A stretch of DNA of 64,000 bases from Exiguobacterium acetylicum (GCF_022170825.1 NZ_CP081878.1:336001-400000); one strand, 5' to 3'; positions 42,164 through 50,387 are shown, numbered from the stretch's first letter. Notes: generated by a model from the letters alone, not told the origin. Translations and numbers: made by a program.

Positions 42164-43012
42164 TTAGGCCGTTTTTAGAATCCGGTATCCGAAGACGCTC
42201 AACAGACTGAGTGTGAACAGAGCGAGCAATACGAGGGACAGATAAGGAAGACCGAACACTTTGACGATGACGCTCAAGGCGACGACACCATAAAAGATGC
42301 CTAACGCCTTTTGGACGAACGGTTCATTGAAGCGATGCAAAAGTGAAGCACCGAGTGGTGAGCCGATGAACGCACCGACGATCAGGGCAAGACCAAGCGA
42401 TAACGGGGCACTGGTTCCAGAAGCGACATAACTCGTTACGCCTCCGAGAACAATCAATGTCGCAGAGGCAATACTCGTTCCGATTGCTTGTTTGAGCGGG
42501 AAGCGAACCCATCCGAGCAAGAGCGGAGTCAACAAGAACCCACCGCTGACACCCATCAACGAAGAGAGAATTCCGGCAGCGAGACCGATGACGGCGAGCT
42601 TCATGACGGAAGCATCATGAACCGGAAAAGACGGACGTTCCTTTGAACGGGGGCGTAGAAATTGAATCGAAAACCCGAGCAGCAAGACGATATAAAGACT
42701 CGACAAGACGATGTCAGCACCAGCATGACGCTCGAGCCAAAAGACGACTGGTGTGATTAACGCTGAACCAATGATTCCAGACAGACCAATAATTCCAGCA
42801 TCGCGAAAACGGAATGTCTTTAAGCGAAGATGCGAGAGGGTGCCGGTAACGGTAGAACCAAGTGTCAACAACAAACTGAGGACGATGGCGGTACTGGCTT
42901 CATAACCGAGAATTAATAACAGCGGGGTTAGGATGATGCCGCCGCCGATTCCGAAAAAGCCGGAGAGAATGCCGATGATAGCACCCAACAAAATAAATAA
43001 GATATACATCAT
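42164..43012 (-). CDS. TauE/SafE-family sulfite/sulfur-compound exporter
   Basis: A 282-residue membrane protein with about eight helices of the TauE/SafE (DUF81) family. It has two internal repeats, each opening with a glycine-rich helix (GILSGFFGIGGGIILTPLLL and GILSSLMGVSGGFLLTPLLL), which is the family hallmark. Such proteins export sulfite or related sulfur oxyanions. It is divergent from a LysR-type gene, a usual regulator-target layout, and close to the cst operon whose enzymes generate sulfite and thiosulfate. GAAGGATG lies before ATG 43012 (minus). A second TauE-type gene ends the cst operon. Confidence 0.88.
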   Translation of the reverse strand: MMYILFILLGAIIGILSGFFGIGGGIILTPLLLILGYEASTAIVLSLLLTLGSTVTGTLSHLRLKTFRFRDAGIIGLSGIIGSALITPVVFWLERHAGADIVLSSLYIVLLLGFSIQFLRPRSKERPSFPVHDASVMKLAVIGLAAGILSSLMGVSGGFLLTPLLLGWVRFPLKQAIGTSIASATLIVLGGVTSYVASGTSAPLSLGLALIVGAFIGSPLGASLLHRFNEPFVQKALGIFYGVVALSVIVKVFGLPYLSLVLLALFTLSLLSVFGYRILKTA

Positions 43013-43128
43013 GAAGTCATCCTTCTTTCTAATACGTTATATCTTGAGTATGAGAGAGGATTATATGATTATGAAAATGAATTAATTCAATATAAATGAT
43101 TATAAAATGTAATGAGGAGAGAGAATTC

Positions 43129-43977
43129 GTGAAATTAACTGAACTCAAAACGTTCGTTACACTCGTCGAGACACGTCATTTTACGAAAACAGCGGAGCAG
43201 TTATTTCTGTCGCAACCAACGGTCAGTGTTCACGTGAAACGGCTCGAAGAAGATGTCGGACATTCGTTGTTGATACGTGATTCTTTCGCAATAGGGGTCG
43301 AGGTATCGGAAATGGGGTGGATTGTCTACCGCCATGCAAAAGAAATTCTATTCCAACTCGAACAGATGCAGTCGCAGTTAGATGAATCGGAAGGAGTCTT
43401 CCAAGGTACGCTACGGATCGGAGCAACACATACGATCCACGAGATATTGCTTGATGATATGATCCATCTGTTTTCGCGCGCTCATCCTAAAGTCTCACTA
43501 GACATCCAATTGATGAATCATGATCAAGTGGCAGCAGCCTTACGACATCGTGAGATTGATCTCGGTATGATTGAGGGAGAACTGACACTTGATGGAATAA
43601 AACAAATCGTTTTTGCGAAAGATCAACTGCACATCATTGGAGCGACACATCTTGCACTTGAAGACGCGACGTGGATTGTTCGCGAAGAAGGATCCGCTTC
43701 TCGCTATGCGCTTCATCGTTGGCTTCATGCGTCGTCGATCGTTCCCGCACGAACGATTACAGTAGATGCAAATTATTTAGCGCGCCAACTTGTTTTAAAT
43801 GGGAGTGGTATTGCAGCACTGTCAGAACGACTTGTCACGTCGTTCCCGTCTGAATCTTTTACAATTCATGCGAAAGGGATCTCCAACCGGACGTTTCGTT
43901 ATCTGTTACCAGAGAAGGTGCCGACTCGATTAGCAGAGCGTTGGATCGATTTTTTAGAGGCAAACTGGAAAGGCTGA
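43129..43977 (+). CDS. LysR-family transcriptional regulator
   Basis: A 283-residue LysR-type regulator. The N-terminal winged helix-turn-helix (LTELKTFVTLVETRHFTKTAEQLFLSQPTVSVHVKRLEEDVG) is followed by the substrate-binding domain. GTG 43129 is the best start (GAGGAGAGAG seven bases upstream); the in-frame start at 43096 would add residues not usual for the family. It is divergent from the TauE/SafE exporter gene with a 116-base shared control region, so it most likely controls that exporter, perhaps in response to sulfite or a sulfur metabolite as CysL/YeiE-type regulators do. That effector is inferred. A long terminator separates it from cstR. Confidence 0.87.
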   Translation: MKLTELKTFVTLVETRHFTKTAEQLFLSQPTVSVHVKRLEEDVGHSLLIRDSFAIGVEVSEMGWIVYRHAKEILFQLEQMQSQLDESEGVFQGTLRIGATHTIHEILLDDMIHLFSRAHPKVSLDIQLMNHDQVAAALRHREIDLGMIEGELTLDGIKQIVFAKDQLHIIGATHLALEDATWIVREEGSASRYALHRWLHASSIVPARTITVDANYLARQLVLNGSGIAALSERLVTSFPSESFTIHAKGISNRTFRYLLPEKVPTRLAERWIDFLEANWKG

Positions 43978-43981
43978 ATAC

Positions 43982-44034
43982 AAAAAGATTTTCGGACTCA
44001 CTGAAAATAGTGATGAATCCGAAAATCTTTTTCG
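43982..44034 (+). terminator. Terminator after LysR gene
   Basis: Perfect 15-bp lower stem AAAAAGATTTTCGGA/TCCGAAAATCTTTTT, with an upper TCACT/AGTGA stem. It lies immediately upstream of the cstR promoter. Confidence 0.88.
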
Positions 44035-44063
44035 TTGACTTATACCCCTGTAGGTATTATTGT
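44035..44063 (+). promoter_or_regulatory. cstR promoter with operator filling the spacer
   Basis: TTGACT (44035-44040), 17-base spacer, TATTGT (44058-44063). The operator-like 16-mer ATACCCCTGTAGGTAT (44042-44057) occupies the spacer almost exactly, so bound CstR would block RNA polymerase. Confidence 0.8.
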
Positions 44064-44122
44064 ATGAAATGTATCAACGAGGTATGACGCATGTCACATT
44101 AAAAAAAGGAGATGGACTTCAT

Positions 44123-44386
44123 ATGGAAAACGGTTATGAAGATCGCATCATTCATCGGATGAATCGGATTGAAGGACAGATCCACGGTATCGTTCGAATG
44201 ATGAAAGAAGAGGCATCTTGTAAGGATGTCGTCACACAACTGAGTGCGACACGTAGTGCAATCGATCGTGTCATTGGTCTTGTCGTCAGTGAGAACTTGA
44301 TTGACTGTGTTCGTCAGGATGATGCGACGGAAAATCATGAACAAGCCGTTGCAGAGGCTGTTCAACTCTTAATGAAAAGTAGATAA
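44123..44386 (+). CDS. cstR: CstR-type persulfide-sensing repressor (CsoR family)
   Basis: An 87-residue all-helical CsoR/DUF156-family repressor. Its two conserved cysteines are Cys33 (ASCKDVVTQLSA) and Cys62 (LIDC). The copper ligand His of CsoR, four residues before the second Cys, is Asn58 here. This is diagnostic for CstR rather than the copper sensor. Family knowledge: CstR is released from DNA when the two cysteines are crosslinked by sulfane sulfur. ATG 44123 is used, with AAAGGAG upstream; the earlier in-frame start lies in the promoter. It is first in an operon of sulfur-relay and persulfide-oxidation genes. Confidence 0.87.
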   Translation: MENGYEDRIIHRMNRIEGQIHGIVRMMKEEASCKDVVTQLSATRSAIDRVIGLVVSENLIDCVRQDDATENHEQAVAEAVQLLMKSR

Positions 44387-44404
44387 AATTTTTTACGAAT
44401 TAAT

Positions 44405-44420
44405 ATACCCATTAGGGTAA
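44405..44420. promoter_or_regulatory. CstR-type operator between cstR and the DsrE-like gene
   Basis: ATACCCATTAGGGTAA: ATACCC-N4-GGGTAA, nearly symmetric. It may control an internal promoter for the enzymes, although no convincing -35/-10 pair was seen. Confidence 0.65.
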
Positions 44421-44441
44421 AAACTTGGAGGAATTACGTTC

Positions 44442-44921
44442 ATGTCAGATACGAAAAAAACAACCATCGTTTTATTTAGTGGAGAGTACGACAAAGTCAT
44501 GGCAGCTTATATCATTGCCAACGGTGCAGCCGCATACGATCACGAGGTCACGATTTTTCATACCTTCTGGGGTTTGAATGCGATGCGTAAAGATGAACCA
44601 ATCCAGCCGGATAAGACATTCCTTGAGAAGATGTTCGGTAAGTTCATGCCACGTGGTGCCGATAAGATGCCACTCTCGAAAATGAACTTCGGTGGTGCCG
44701 GTCAAAAAATGATTAAAAACGTCATGAAGAAACACAATGCGATGCCACTTCCGGACTTGATTGAATTAGCAAAAGAGCAGGACGTCAAACTCGTCGCCTG
44801 TACGATGACGATGGATCTGCTCGGCTTAAAACAGGAAGAATTGCACGATGGCATTGAGTACGCAGGAGTTGCCGCCTACCTCGCCGATGCGGAGAACGGA
44901 AACGTCAATCTATTCATCTAA
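44442..44921 (+). CDS. DsrE/DsrF-like sulfur-relay protein
   Basis: A 159-residue DsrE/DsrF/DrsH-like protein with the Rossmann-like opening TTIVLFSGEYDKVMAAYIIANGAAAYDHEVTIFHTFWGL and a conserved Cys120 in LVACTMTMDLLG, the position that carries a persulfide in DsrE-type carriers. Cytoplasmic, length normal. Members of this subgroup are frequent in cst-like operons and are thought to shuttle sulfane sulfur between rhodanese and TusA proteins. It follows the CstR-type operator and has GGAGG before ATG 44442. Confidence 0.85.
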   Translation: MSDTKKTTIVLFSGEYDKVMAAYIIANGAAAYDHEVTIFHTFWGLNAMRKDEPIQPDKTFLEKMFGKFMPRGADKMPLSKMNFGGAGQKMIKNVMKKHNAMPLPDLIELAKEQDVKLVACTMTMDLLGLKQEELHDGIEYAGVAAYLADAENGNVNLFI

Positions 44922-44943
44922 TGATCTGAAGGAGGAATGACGC

Positions 44944-45303
44944 ATGGATGTACTATCGATTATCTTGTTGCTCGTCGTCGGCTATCTCGCTTATAAGATG
45001 TTCGCCCCAACAAAAGGCGTCAAGCAAGTATCGACAACGGAACTGAAGCCGTTGTTAAACGACCGCAAGCGATTTTATCTCGATGTTCGGACACCAGCAG
45101 AATTCAAGGGCAATCACATCAAAGGATTTAAGAACATTCCATTACAAACGTTAAACAGTCAACTGAATCAAATCCCGAAAGACAAAGAAGTACTCGTCAT
45201 TTGTCAAAGCGGGATGCGAAGCAAACAAGCCATCAAAGTATTAAAAAAAGCCGGTTATACGGATGTCACGGAAGTCCGTGGCGGAATGAATGCCTGGCGC
45301 TGA
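44944..45303 (+). CDS. Membrane-anchored rhodanese
   Basis: A 119-residue protein with an N-terminal transmembrane helix (about residues 3-20, no cleavage motif) and a rhodanese domain with active loop Cys87-Q-S-G-M-R-S (C-x2-G-x-R). The catalytic domain probably faces the cytoplasm, though topology is inferred. The anchor would place sulfur transfer at the membrane, close to where sulfide-oxidising quinone enzymes or exporters operate. Third gene of the cst-type operon, 22 bases after the DsrE-like gene. Confidence 0.86.
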   Translation: MDVLSIILLLVVGYLAYKMFAPTKGVKQVSTTELKPLLNDRKRFYLDVRTPAEFKGNHIKGFKNIPLQTLNSQLNQIPKDKEVLVICQSGMRSKQAIKVLKKAGYTDVTEVRGGMNAWR

Positions 45304-45328
45304 ATTAAATGAAGAGGAGGAAATGAAT

Positions 45329-45625
45329 ATGAAACGCATGACAGCAACAGAAGTACAGGAAAAAATCGAACGTGGTGAACAACTGAACGTCATTGATGTT
45401 CGAGAAGTCGATGAAGTCAAAGAAGGAATGATTCCGGGAGCGATCCACATTCCACTCGGACTGATCGAATTCAAGATGAACGAACTCGACAAGAAAAAAG
45501 AGTATGTCATGGTATGCCGTTCTGGTGCGCGCAGTGGTCGCGCAACGACATATCTCGAAGGACAAGGATATGACGTAACGAACATGGATGGCGGCATGAT
45601 GTCGTACGAAGGCGAAACAAAATAA
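45329..45625 (+). CDS. Single-domain rhodanese
   Basis: A 98-residue cytoplasmic rhodanese with active loop Cys63-R-S-G-A-R-S. ATG 45329 has GAGGAGG eight bases upstream; the ATG six bases earlier is too close to that site. Paralogue of the rhodanese at 33367 in the other CstR-controlled locus (same MKxMT start and GGMMSYEG end). It should pass a persulfide sulfur between the carriers encoded around it. Confidence 0.88.
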   Translation: MKRMTATEVQEKIERGEQLNVIDVREVDEVKEGMIPGAIHIPLGLIEFKMNELDKKKEYVMVCRSGARSGRATTYLEGQGYDVTNMDGGMMSYEGETK

Positions 45626-45657
45626 ATAATACCCCACACTGTAAAGGAGCGAATTGT

Positions 45658-46233
45658 ATGACTATGATTAAATCAGATATCGTATTGGACGCCAAGGGTC
45701 TCGCTTGTCCGATGCCGATCGTTCGGACGAAAAAAACGATCAAGACGTTAGAACCGGGACAAGTCATCGAAGTCCAGGCGACGGATAAAGGATCAACTGC
45801 AGATCTTCGTGCCTGGGCAAACAGCACCGGCAATCATTATTTAGGCACGATCGAAGAAGGCGAAGTACTCCGTCATTACGTTCGGAAATCAACAGGTGAT
45901 GTCACGGAACCAGCAGCATTCGCTCAAACCGTCGACAACGCAACAGTCGAAGCAGCACGCCAAGACGACTCGATCACGGTGCTTGATGTTCGTGAACAAG
46001 CAGAATATGCCTTCGCCCATGTACCGGGAGCCATCAATATTCCGTTAGGCGAACTGGAGACACGCCATGCAGAACTGGATTCAAATCAGACGATTTATGT
46101 CATCTGCCGAACAGGTAGCCGAAGTGACATGGCATGCCGACAGCTCAGTGACAAGGGGTATACGGTGCACAATGTCGTACCGGGTATGCAGGAATGGGCG
46201 TCTGAGACGACGACACTCGTTTCAGCGAAATAA
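45658..46233 (+). CDS. cstA: CstA-like TusA-rhodanese fusion
   Basis: A 191-residue fusion. The N-terminal TusA domain (residues 1-78) has Cys17 in LACPMPIV. The C-terminal rhodanese (about 93-186) has Cys150 in C-R-T-G-S-R-S. Staphylococcal CstA is longer, with a further rhodanese domain at the N-terminus; here that function may be supplied by the separate rhodanese genes just upstream. The two cysteines should exchange sulfane sulfur within one polypeptide. The TusA part is clearly related to the stand-alone TusA at 47449. Confidence 0.85.
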   Translation: MTMIKSDIVLDAKGLACPMPIVRTKKTIKTLEPGQVIEVQATDKGSTADLRAWANSTGNHYLGTIEEGEVLRHYVRKSTGDVTEPAAFAQTVDNATVEAARQDDSITVLDVREQAEYAFAHVPGAINIPLGELETRHAELDSNQTIYVICRTGSRSDMACRQLSDKGYTVHNVVPGMQEWASETTTLVSAK

Positions 46234-46268
46234 TACACCAGCGTAAAGTAGAGGAGGAACGAGTAGAT

Positions 46269-47405
46269 ATGGCACAAGCAATGACAGCCGCACAAGTTAC
46301 GAAAAAAATCATTGGACGCGAGTCTCTGTTCATCTTAGATGTTCGGAATGAGGATGCGTTTCAAGATTGGAAAATCGAAGGAGAGAACTTCAAGTACCTC
46401 AACATTCCGTATTTTGAATTGTTGGATGGTGTCGAGGAAATTCTCGATCAGCTTCCGACGGATCAGGATGTACTCGTCGTTTGCGCAAAAGAAGGTTCAT
46501 CGATTTTTGTCGCCGATATGTTGGAAGAAGCAGGACGAGACGTATCGTATCTGTCAGGCGGCATGAAAGCATGGAGTGAACATCTAGAACCGATTTCACT
46601 CGGAACGCTGAACGAAACAGGAACTGATCAAGGTGAAGTCGTTCAGTTCGTTCGAATCGGTAAAGGGTGTCTCTCATATATGGTTATCTCGGAAGGAGAG
46701 GCCGTGCTCATCGATGCGACACGAATGACGGATGTGTATTTGGATTATGCCGCATCACGCAATGTCACGATTAAGCATGTGTTTGATACACATCTTCATG
46801 CGGATCATATTTCTGGAGGACGCGACATCGCCGAAAAAACAGGCGCGACATACTGGTTGCCGCCAAAAGATGCGACGGATGTCACATTCGATTATGCACC
46901 ACTTGAAGACGGTAGTACGGTTCAAGTGGGGGATACAGCGATTGAAGTACGCGCTCTTTATTCCCCGGGACATACGATTGGATCGACTTCATTCATCGTC
47001 GATCAGCGTTATTTATTAACGGGTGATATCCTGTTCATCGATTCGATTGGTCGTCCGGATTTAGCCGGTCTCGCGGAAGACTGGGTCGGCGACTTACGTG
47101 ATTCGCTCTACAACACGTATCGTGATCTTTCACCGGAATTAATCGTCTTACCAGCACATTTCATGATCATTGAAGAATTGAACGCGGATGGTAGTGTAGC
47201 GGAGAAATTAAGCATCTTGCTTGCGAACAACCATGGTCTCAACATTGATGATGAAGCAACATTCCGGAAAATGGTCACAGAGAACCTGCCACCACAACCG
47301 AACGCGTACCAAGACATCCGTGAAACGAACATGGGGAAACAGACACCCGATCTTGAGACACAACGGGAAATGGAAGTCGGACCGAACCGCTGTGCGGTGC
47401 GCTAA
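46269..47405 (+). CDS. Rhodanese-persulfide dioxygenase fusion (metallo-beta-lactamase fold)
   Basis: A 378-residue protein with domains in the opposite order to CstB. The N-terminal rhodanese (about 1-108) carries Cys72 in an unusual C-A-K-E-G-S-S loop (no Arg at the C-x2-G-x-R position). The C-terminal metallo-beta-lactamase fold (about 125-378) has T-H175-L-H177-A-D179-H180 and later HTIGSTSF and PAHFMI motifs, typical of persulfide dioxygenase/glyoxalase II relatives. It probably oxidises persulfides to sulfite. It is the sixth gene of the operon and the second MBL-type enzyme under CstR-type control in this window. Hydrolase activity cannot be excluded. Confidence 0.82.
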   Translation: MAQAMTAAQVTKKIIGRESLFILDVRNEDAFQDWKIEGENFKYLNIPYFELLDGVEEILDQLPTDQDVLVVCAKEGSSIFVADMLEEAGRDVSYLSGGMKAWSEHLEPISLGTLNETGTDQGEVVQFVRIGKGCLSYMVISEGEAVLIDATRMTDVYLDYAASRNVTIKHVFDTHLHADHISGGRDIAEKTGATYWLPPKDATDVTFDYAPLEDGSTVQVGDTAIEVRALYSPGHTIGSTSFIVDQRYLLTGDILFIDSIGRPDLAGLAEDWVGDLRDSLYNTYRDLSPELIVLPAHFMIIEELNADGSVAEKLSILLANNHGLNIDDEATFRKMVTENLPPQPNAYQDIRETNMGKQTPDLETQREMEVGPNRCAVR

Positions 47406-47448
47406 ACCGATTCATAACAAACATTAAATCATTCAGGAGGAATACAAT

Positions 47449-47676
47449 ATGAAATCAGAACTCGTACTCGACGCAAAAGGACTTGCTTGTCCGATGCCAA
47501 TCGTGAAAACAAAAAAAGCCATCGCGGGACTCGAATCAGGTCAAATCCTTGAAGTCCATGCAACGGATAAAGGGGCAAAAAACGATCTTCAGGCTTGGGC
47601 GACATCGGGTGGTCATGAACTCGTCAAACATGAAGAAGAAGCAAGCGTCCTAAAATTCTGGATTCAAAAAGGTTAA
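47449..47676 (+). CDS. TusA-family sulfur carrier protein
   Basis: A 75-residue TusA-family protein with the persulfide-carrying Cys in LACPMPIV and a normal beta-alpha-beta-alpha-beta layout. It closely resembles the N-terminal domain of the TusA-rhodanese fusion two genes upstream, suggesting a local duplication. It accepts sulfane sulfur from rhodanese or DsrE partners. AGGAGG lies upstream of ATG 47449. A terminator-like hairpin follows, then the exporter gene. Confidence 0.9.
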   Translation: MKSELVLDAKGLACPMPIVKTKKAIAGLESGQILEVHATDKGAKNDLQAWATSGGHELVKHEEEASVLKFWIQKG

Positions 47677-47681
47677 TTTCG

Positions 47682-47713
47682 AAAAGAGAGCTGATTGACG
47701 GCTCTCTTTTTTT
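47682..47713 (+). terminator. Terminator-like hairpin between tusA and tauE
   Basis: AAAAGAGAGC/GCTCTCTTTT stem with nine-base loop and long T run. It should reduce but need not abolish transcription into the TauE-type gene 16 bases later. Confidence 0.82.
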
Positions 47714-47728
47714 AAGGAGTGATAAACG

Positions 47729-48505
47729 ATGGAATTAGGTTTTATCGTGACGATTTTCTTAATCGGATTCGTCGGATCCTACATTTCAGGAATGTTAGGG
47801 ATTGGCGGATCAATCATTAAATATCCGATGTTACTGTATATCCCGCCCCTACTCGGTTTTGCGGCATTTTCCGCTCATGAAGTCGCGGGGATCAGTGCGA
47901 TTCAAGTCTTTTTTGCAACGATTGGTGGCGTCTGGGCTTACCGAAAAGGCGGTTATTTGAATAAATCATTGATCGTCTACATGGGGGGATCGATTTTAAT
48001 CGGTAGCTTCATCGGTGCGTATGGTTCAAATATCCTGGCTGAAGACACGATCAACATCGTCTATGGTGTTCTCGCGTTAACGGCAGCGGTCATGATGTTC
48101 GTTCCGAAAAAAGGGATCGACGACATTCCGCTTGATCAGGTTCAGTTCAACAAAACGATTGCGGCAGTATCGGCATTCATCGTGGGTGTCGGAGCCGGAA
48201 TCGTTGGGGCAGCAGGTGCCTTTTTACTCGTCCCGATTATGCTCGTCCTCTTGAAAATCCCGACACGGATGACGATTGCTTCATCGCTTGCGATTACGTT
48301 CATTTCGTCGATCGGCGCAACGGTCGGTAAAATCACAACAGGGCAAGTCGACTGGGGTCCTGCGGCAATCATGGTCGTTGCCAGTGTAATTGCAGCACCG
48401 CTTGGCGCAATCGCCGGGAAGAAGATGAACACGAAGATTCTCCAAGTCATTCTTGCTGTTCTGATTTTAGCGACAGCGGTGAAGATTTGGATCGACATCT
48501 TGTAA
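47729..48505 (+). CDS. TauE/SafE-family exporter ending the cst operon
   Basis: A 258-residue membrane protein with seven or eight helices. Its two glycine-rich family repeats are SGMLGIGGSIIKYPMLL and AGIVGAAGAFLLVPIML. As the last gene of the cst-type operon it most likely exports sulfite or thiosulfate formed by the persulfide dioxygenases. It is a different subgroup from the TauE-type protein at 42164. Ribosome site AAGGAG lies upstream of ATG 47729. It ends at a long bidirectional terminator. Confidence 0.88.
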   Translation: MELGFIVTIFLIGFVGSYISGMLGIGGSIIKYPMLLYIPPLLGFAAFSAHEVAGISAIQVFFATIGGVWAYRKGGYLNKSLIVYMGGSILIGSFIGAYGSNILAEDTINIVYGVLALTAAVMMFVPKKGIDDIPLDQVQFNKTIAAVSAFIVGVGAGIVGAAGAFLLVPIMLVLLKIPTRMTIASSLAITFISSIGATVGKITTGQVDWGPAAIMVVASVIAAPLGAIAGKKMNTKILQVILAVLILATAVKIWIDIL

Positions 48506-48512
48506 ACAAAAG

Positions 48513-48567
48513 AACGCTCTACTTGTACGATGTTTCTTTATGAAACAATGTACAAGTAGAGCGTTTT
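48513..48567. terminator. Bidirectional terminator with compound stem
   Basis: 16-bp outer stem AACGCTCTACTTGTAC/GTACAAGTAGAGCGTT, with an inner GTTTC/GAAAC stem, between convergent tauE and DUF302 genes. Confidence 0.85.
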
Positions 48568-48568
48568 C

Positions 48569-48955
48569 TTATTGTGCAGCTTGATCAATCACGTGTCGTA
48601 ACGTGTGTTCGACTTCTTCTGCGACCGTCTTTAGTGCTGTTTCGTCTGCTAAGTCCATCAGAGCAGTCGGCTTTGGCATACCGATTTTCGTTTGGCCATC
48701 TTCTGTATAGACAACGATTTTACAAGGGAGAAAATAACCAGCTCGTAAATCGTGAGATACGACGCGATGCGCTTCTTTTGGTTGGCATACTTCGAGAATA
48801 TGGTAGTTTTCAGCAAAAGAAAGTTCTTTTTCTTCGAATTTTTTCGCTAAATCAAATTCCCATAGGACACCGAACGATGCTTCTGATAGAGCTTGCTTCA
48901 ATTGAGTCATGACGTGATCCAGATTGTGATGCGATGTAACAGTATAATCAAACAT
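48569..48955 (-). CDS. DUF302-family protein
   Basis: A 128-residue protein of the DUF302 family: opening FDYTVTSHHNLDHVMTQLKQAL, central FGVLWEFDLAKKFEEKEL, then YHILEVCQPKEAHRVVSHDLRAGYFLPCKIVVYTEDGQT. Cys residues in LEVCQP and FLPCKI are typical of the family. The fold resembles heat-stable, possibly metal- or ligand-binding proteins of unknown role; genes often accompany rhodanese/sulfur or oxidant-defence loci. ATG 48955 (minus) follows AGGAGGGG; a longer frame upstream is unsupported. It is divergent from the MsrAB gene with two inverted repeats between. Confidence 0.82.
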   Translation of the reverse strand: MFDYTVTSHHNLDHVMTQLKQALSEASFGVLWEFDLAKKFEEKELSFAENYHILEVCQPKEAHRVVSHDLRAGYFLPCKIVVYTEDGQTKIGMPKPTALMDLADETALKTVAEEVEHTLRHVIDQAAQ

Positions 48956-49026
48956 AAATACCCCTCCTGGTGTTTTTAGGTTATAGAGTGTATTCCCTGA
49001 TCGTGCTTCTTTAATCCAGATGATGT

Positions 49027-49047
49027 AATGTGCTCCGTTTGAGCACA
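49027..49047. promoter_or_regulatory. Operator-like inverted repeat
   Basis: ATGTGCTC-CGTTT-GAGCACAT, perfect eight-bp arms, in the divergent DUF302/msrAB region. The binding protein is unknown. Confidence 0.45.
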
Positions 49048-49103
49048 TGCTACGACAAGAGAGAGTAAGCGCGGTACAGTTAAATAAAAGAACATCCAAT
49101 CGA

Positions 49104-49117
49104 CGTCACGTGACGTA
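49104..49117. promoter_or_regulatory. Palindrome upstream of msrAB
   Basis: ACGTCACGTGACGT, a perfect 14-bp palindrome 26 bases before the msrAB start. Possible regulator site. It could also be chance. Confidence 0.45.
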
Positions 49118-49142
49118 AGCTAAATAAAGGAGGCGAAGGGAG

Positions 49143-50243
49143 ATGAAGAAACGAATGTGGACAGTTTTATCCGTCATCGGTCTCATCGTCATCATGGTCG
49201 GGGGATACTTCGTGTTCCAGCAACAGCAGGCAAAGTCAAGTGGTAGTAAGGAATTGAGTTATCAAGCAGAAGAGACGGCGATTTTAGCCGGCGGATGCTT
49301 CTGGTGTATGGAGCCACCATTTGAGGAGTTAAAAGGAGTCAAATCGGTCATTTCCGGTTACACGGGCGGTGATGTTGAAAATCCAACATACAACCAAGTA
49401 TCAGCAGAGACGACAGGGCATCGGGAAGCCGTGTTGATCACGTTTGATCCGAATGTCATCTCATACAAGCAACTGCTAGATGTCTACTGGCGTCAGATTG
49501 ACCCAACGGACGCAGATGGGCAATTCGTCGATCGTGGTGAGTCCTATACGACAGCGATTTTCTATACGAATGAAAAACAAAAAGAAATCGCGGCACAATC
49601 GAAACAGGATTTAGAGAAACAACAAGTCTTCGATGATAAAGTCGTCACACCATTGATTGCAGCAGGTCCTTTTTATGAAGCGGAAGCATACCATCAAGAC
49701 TACTATTTGAAGAGTGAGAAAAAGTATAAGTTTTATCGAGCCGCTTCTGGACGCGATGACTTCATCAATCGTTACTGGAATGATCAACCAAAGCTTGATC
49801 TTCCAACGTATCCAAAGTTGTCTGATGCAGAAATCAAAAAGAAATTAACCGCAATCCAGTATAAAGTGACACAAGAAGATGGAACAGAACCAGCGTTTGA
49901 TAATCCGTATCATGATTTAAAGGCAGACGGGATCTACGTCGATTTGATTTCTGGTGAAGCACTGTTTTCATCAAACGATAAATATGACTCAAAGACAGGC
50001 TGGCCAAGTTTCACGAAACCACTCGAGCCAGGTAATATCATTGAGAAAAGTGACTTCTCGATCGGGATGAAACGGATGGAAGTTCGGAGCCGACATGGAA
50101 ATGCGCATCTCGGACACGTCTTCTCAGATGGTCCGGAACCGACTGGACTTCGATATTGTATGAACTCGGCTGCTTTACGCTTCATTCCAAAAGAGGAATT
50201 GAAACAAGAAGGATACAGCGAATATGTAGCAGATTTTAAATAA
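49143..50243 (+). CDS. msrAB: Membrane-anchored methionine sulfoxide reductase MsrA-MsrB fusion
   Basis: A 366-residue bifunctional reductase. An N-terminal transmembrane anchor (about residues 7-25) is followed by MsrA (about 44-205) with catalytic Cys52 in GGCFWC. MsrB (about 228-360) has catalytic Cys339 in RYCMNSAAL, the HLGHVF motif and the TGWPSF substrate loop. The two CxxC zinc pairs of many MsrB proteins are absent ([13 protein letters not shown]). It reduces both sulfoxide stereoisomers and, anchored outside the membrane, would repair surface proteins after oxidant attack. AAAGGAGG lies upstream of ATG 49143. Two palindromes in the divergent control region suggest dedicated regulation. 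Confidence 0.9.
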   Translation: MKKRMWTVLSVIGLIVIMVGGYFVFQQQQAKSSGSKELSYQAEETAILAGGCFWCMEPPFEELKGVKSVISGYTGGDVENPTYNQVSAETTGHREAVLITFDPNVISYKQLLDVYWRQIDPTDADGQFVDRGESYTTAIFYTNEKQKEIAAQSKQDLEKQQVFDDKVVTPLIAAGPFYEAEAYHQDYYLKSEKKYKFYRAASGRDDFINRYWNDQPKLDLPTYPKLSDAEIKKKLTAIQYKVTQEDGTEPAFDNPYHDLKADGIYVDLISGEALFSSNDKYDSKTGWPSFTKPLEPGNIIEKSDFSIGMKRMEVRSRHGNAHLGHVFSDGPEPTGLRYCMNSAALRFIPKEELKQEGYSEYVADFK

Positions 50244-50248
50244 TCATT

Positions 50249-50290
50249 AAAAGGCATTCAATGCGCTTGAGCATTGGGTGCCTTTTCTTT
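50249..50290 (+). terminator. Terminator after msrAB
   Basis: AAAAGGCATTCAATGC/GCATTGGGTGCCTTTT stem with small internal mismatch, T-rich tail. Confidence 0.8.
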
Positions 50291-50387
50291 CAAAATTGTA
50301 AGATACATCCATAAAATAAATATCCATTTTATCCATATCCTGTTTATAATCAAGATAAAGTACATCTATCTTGAAGGAGGAACATCT

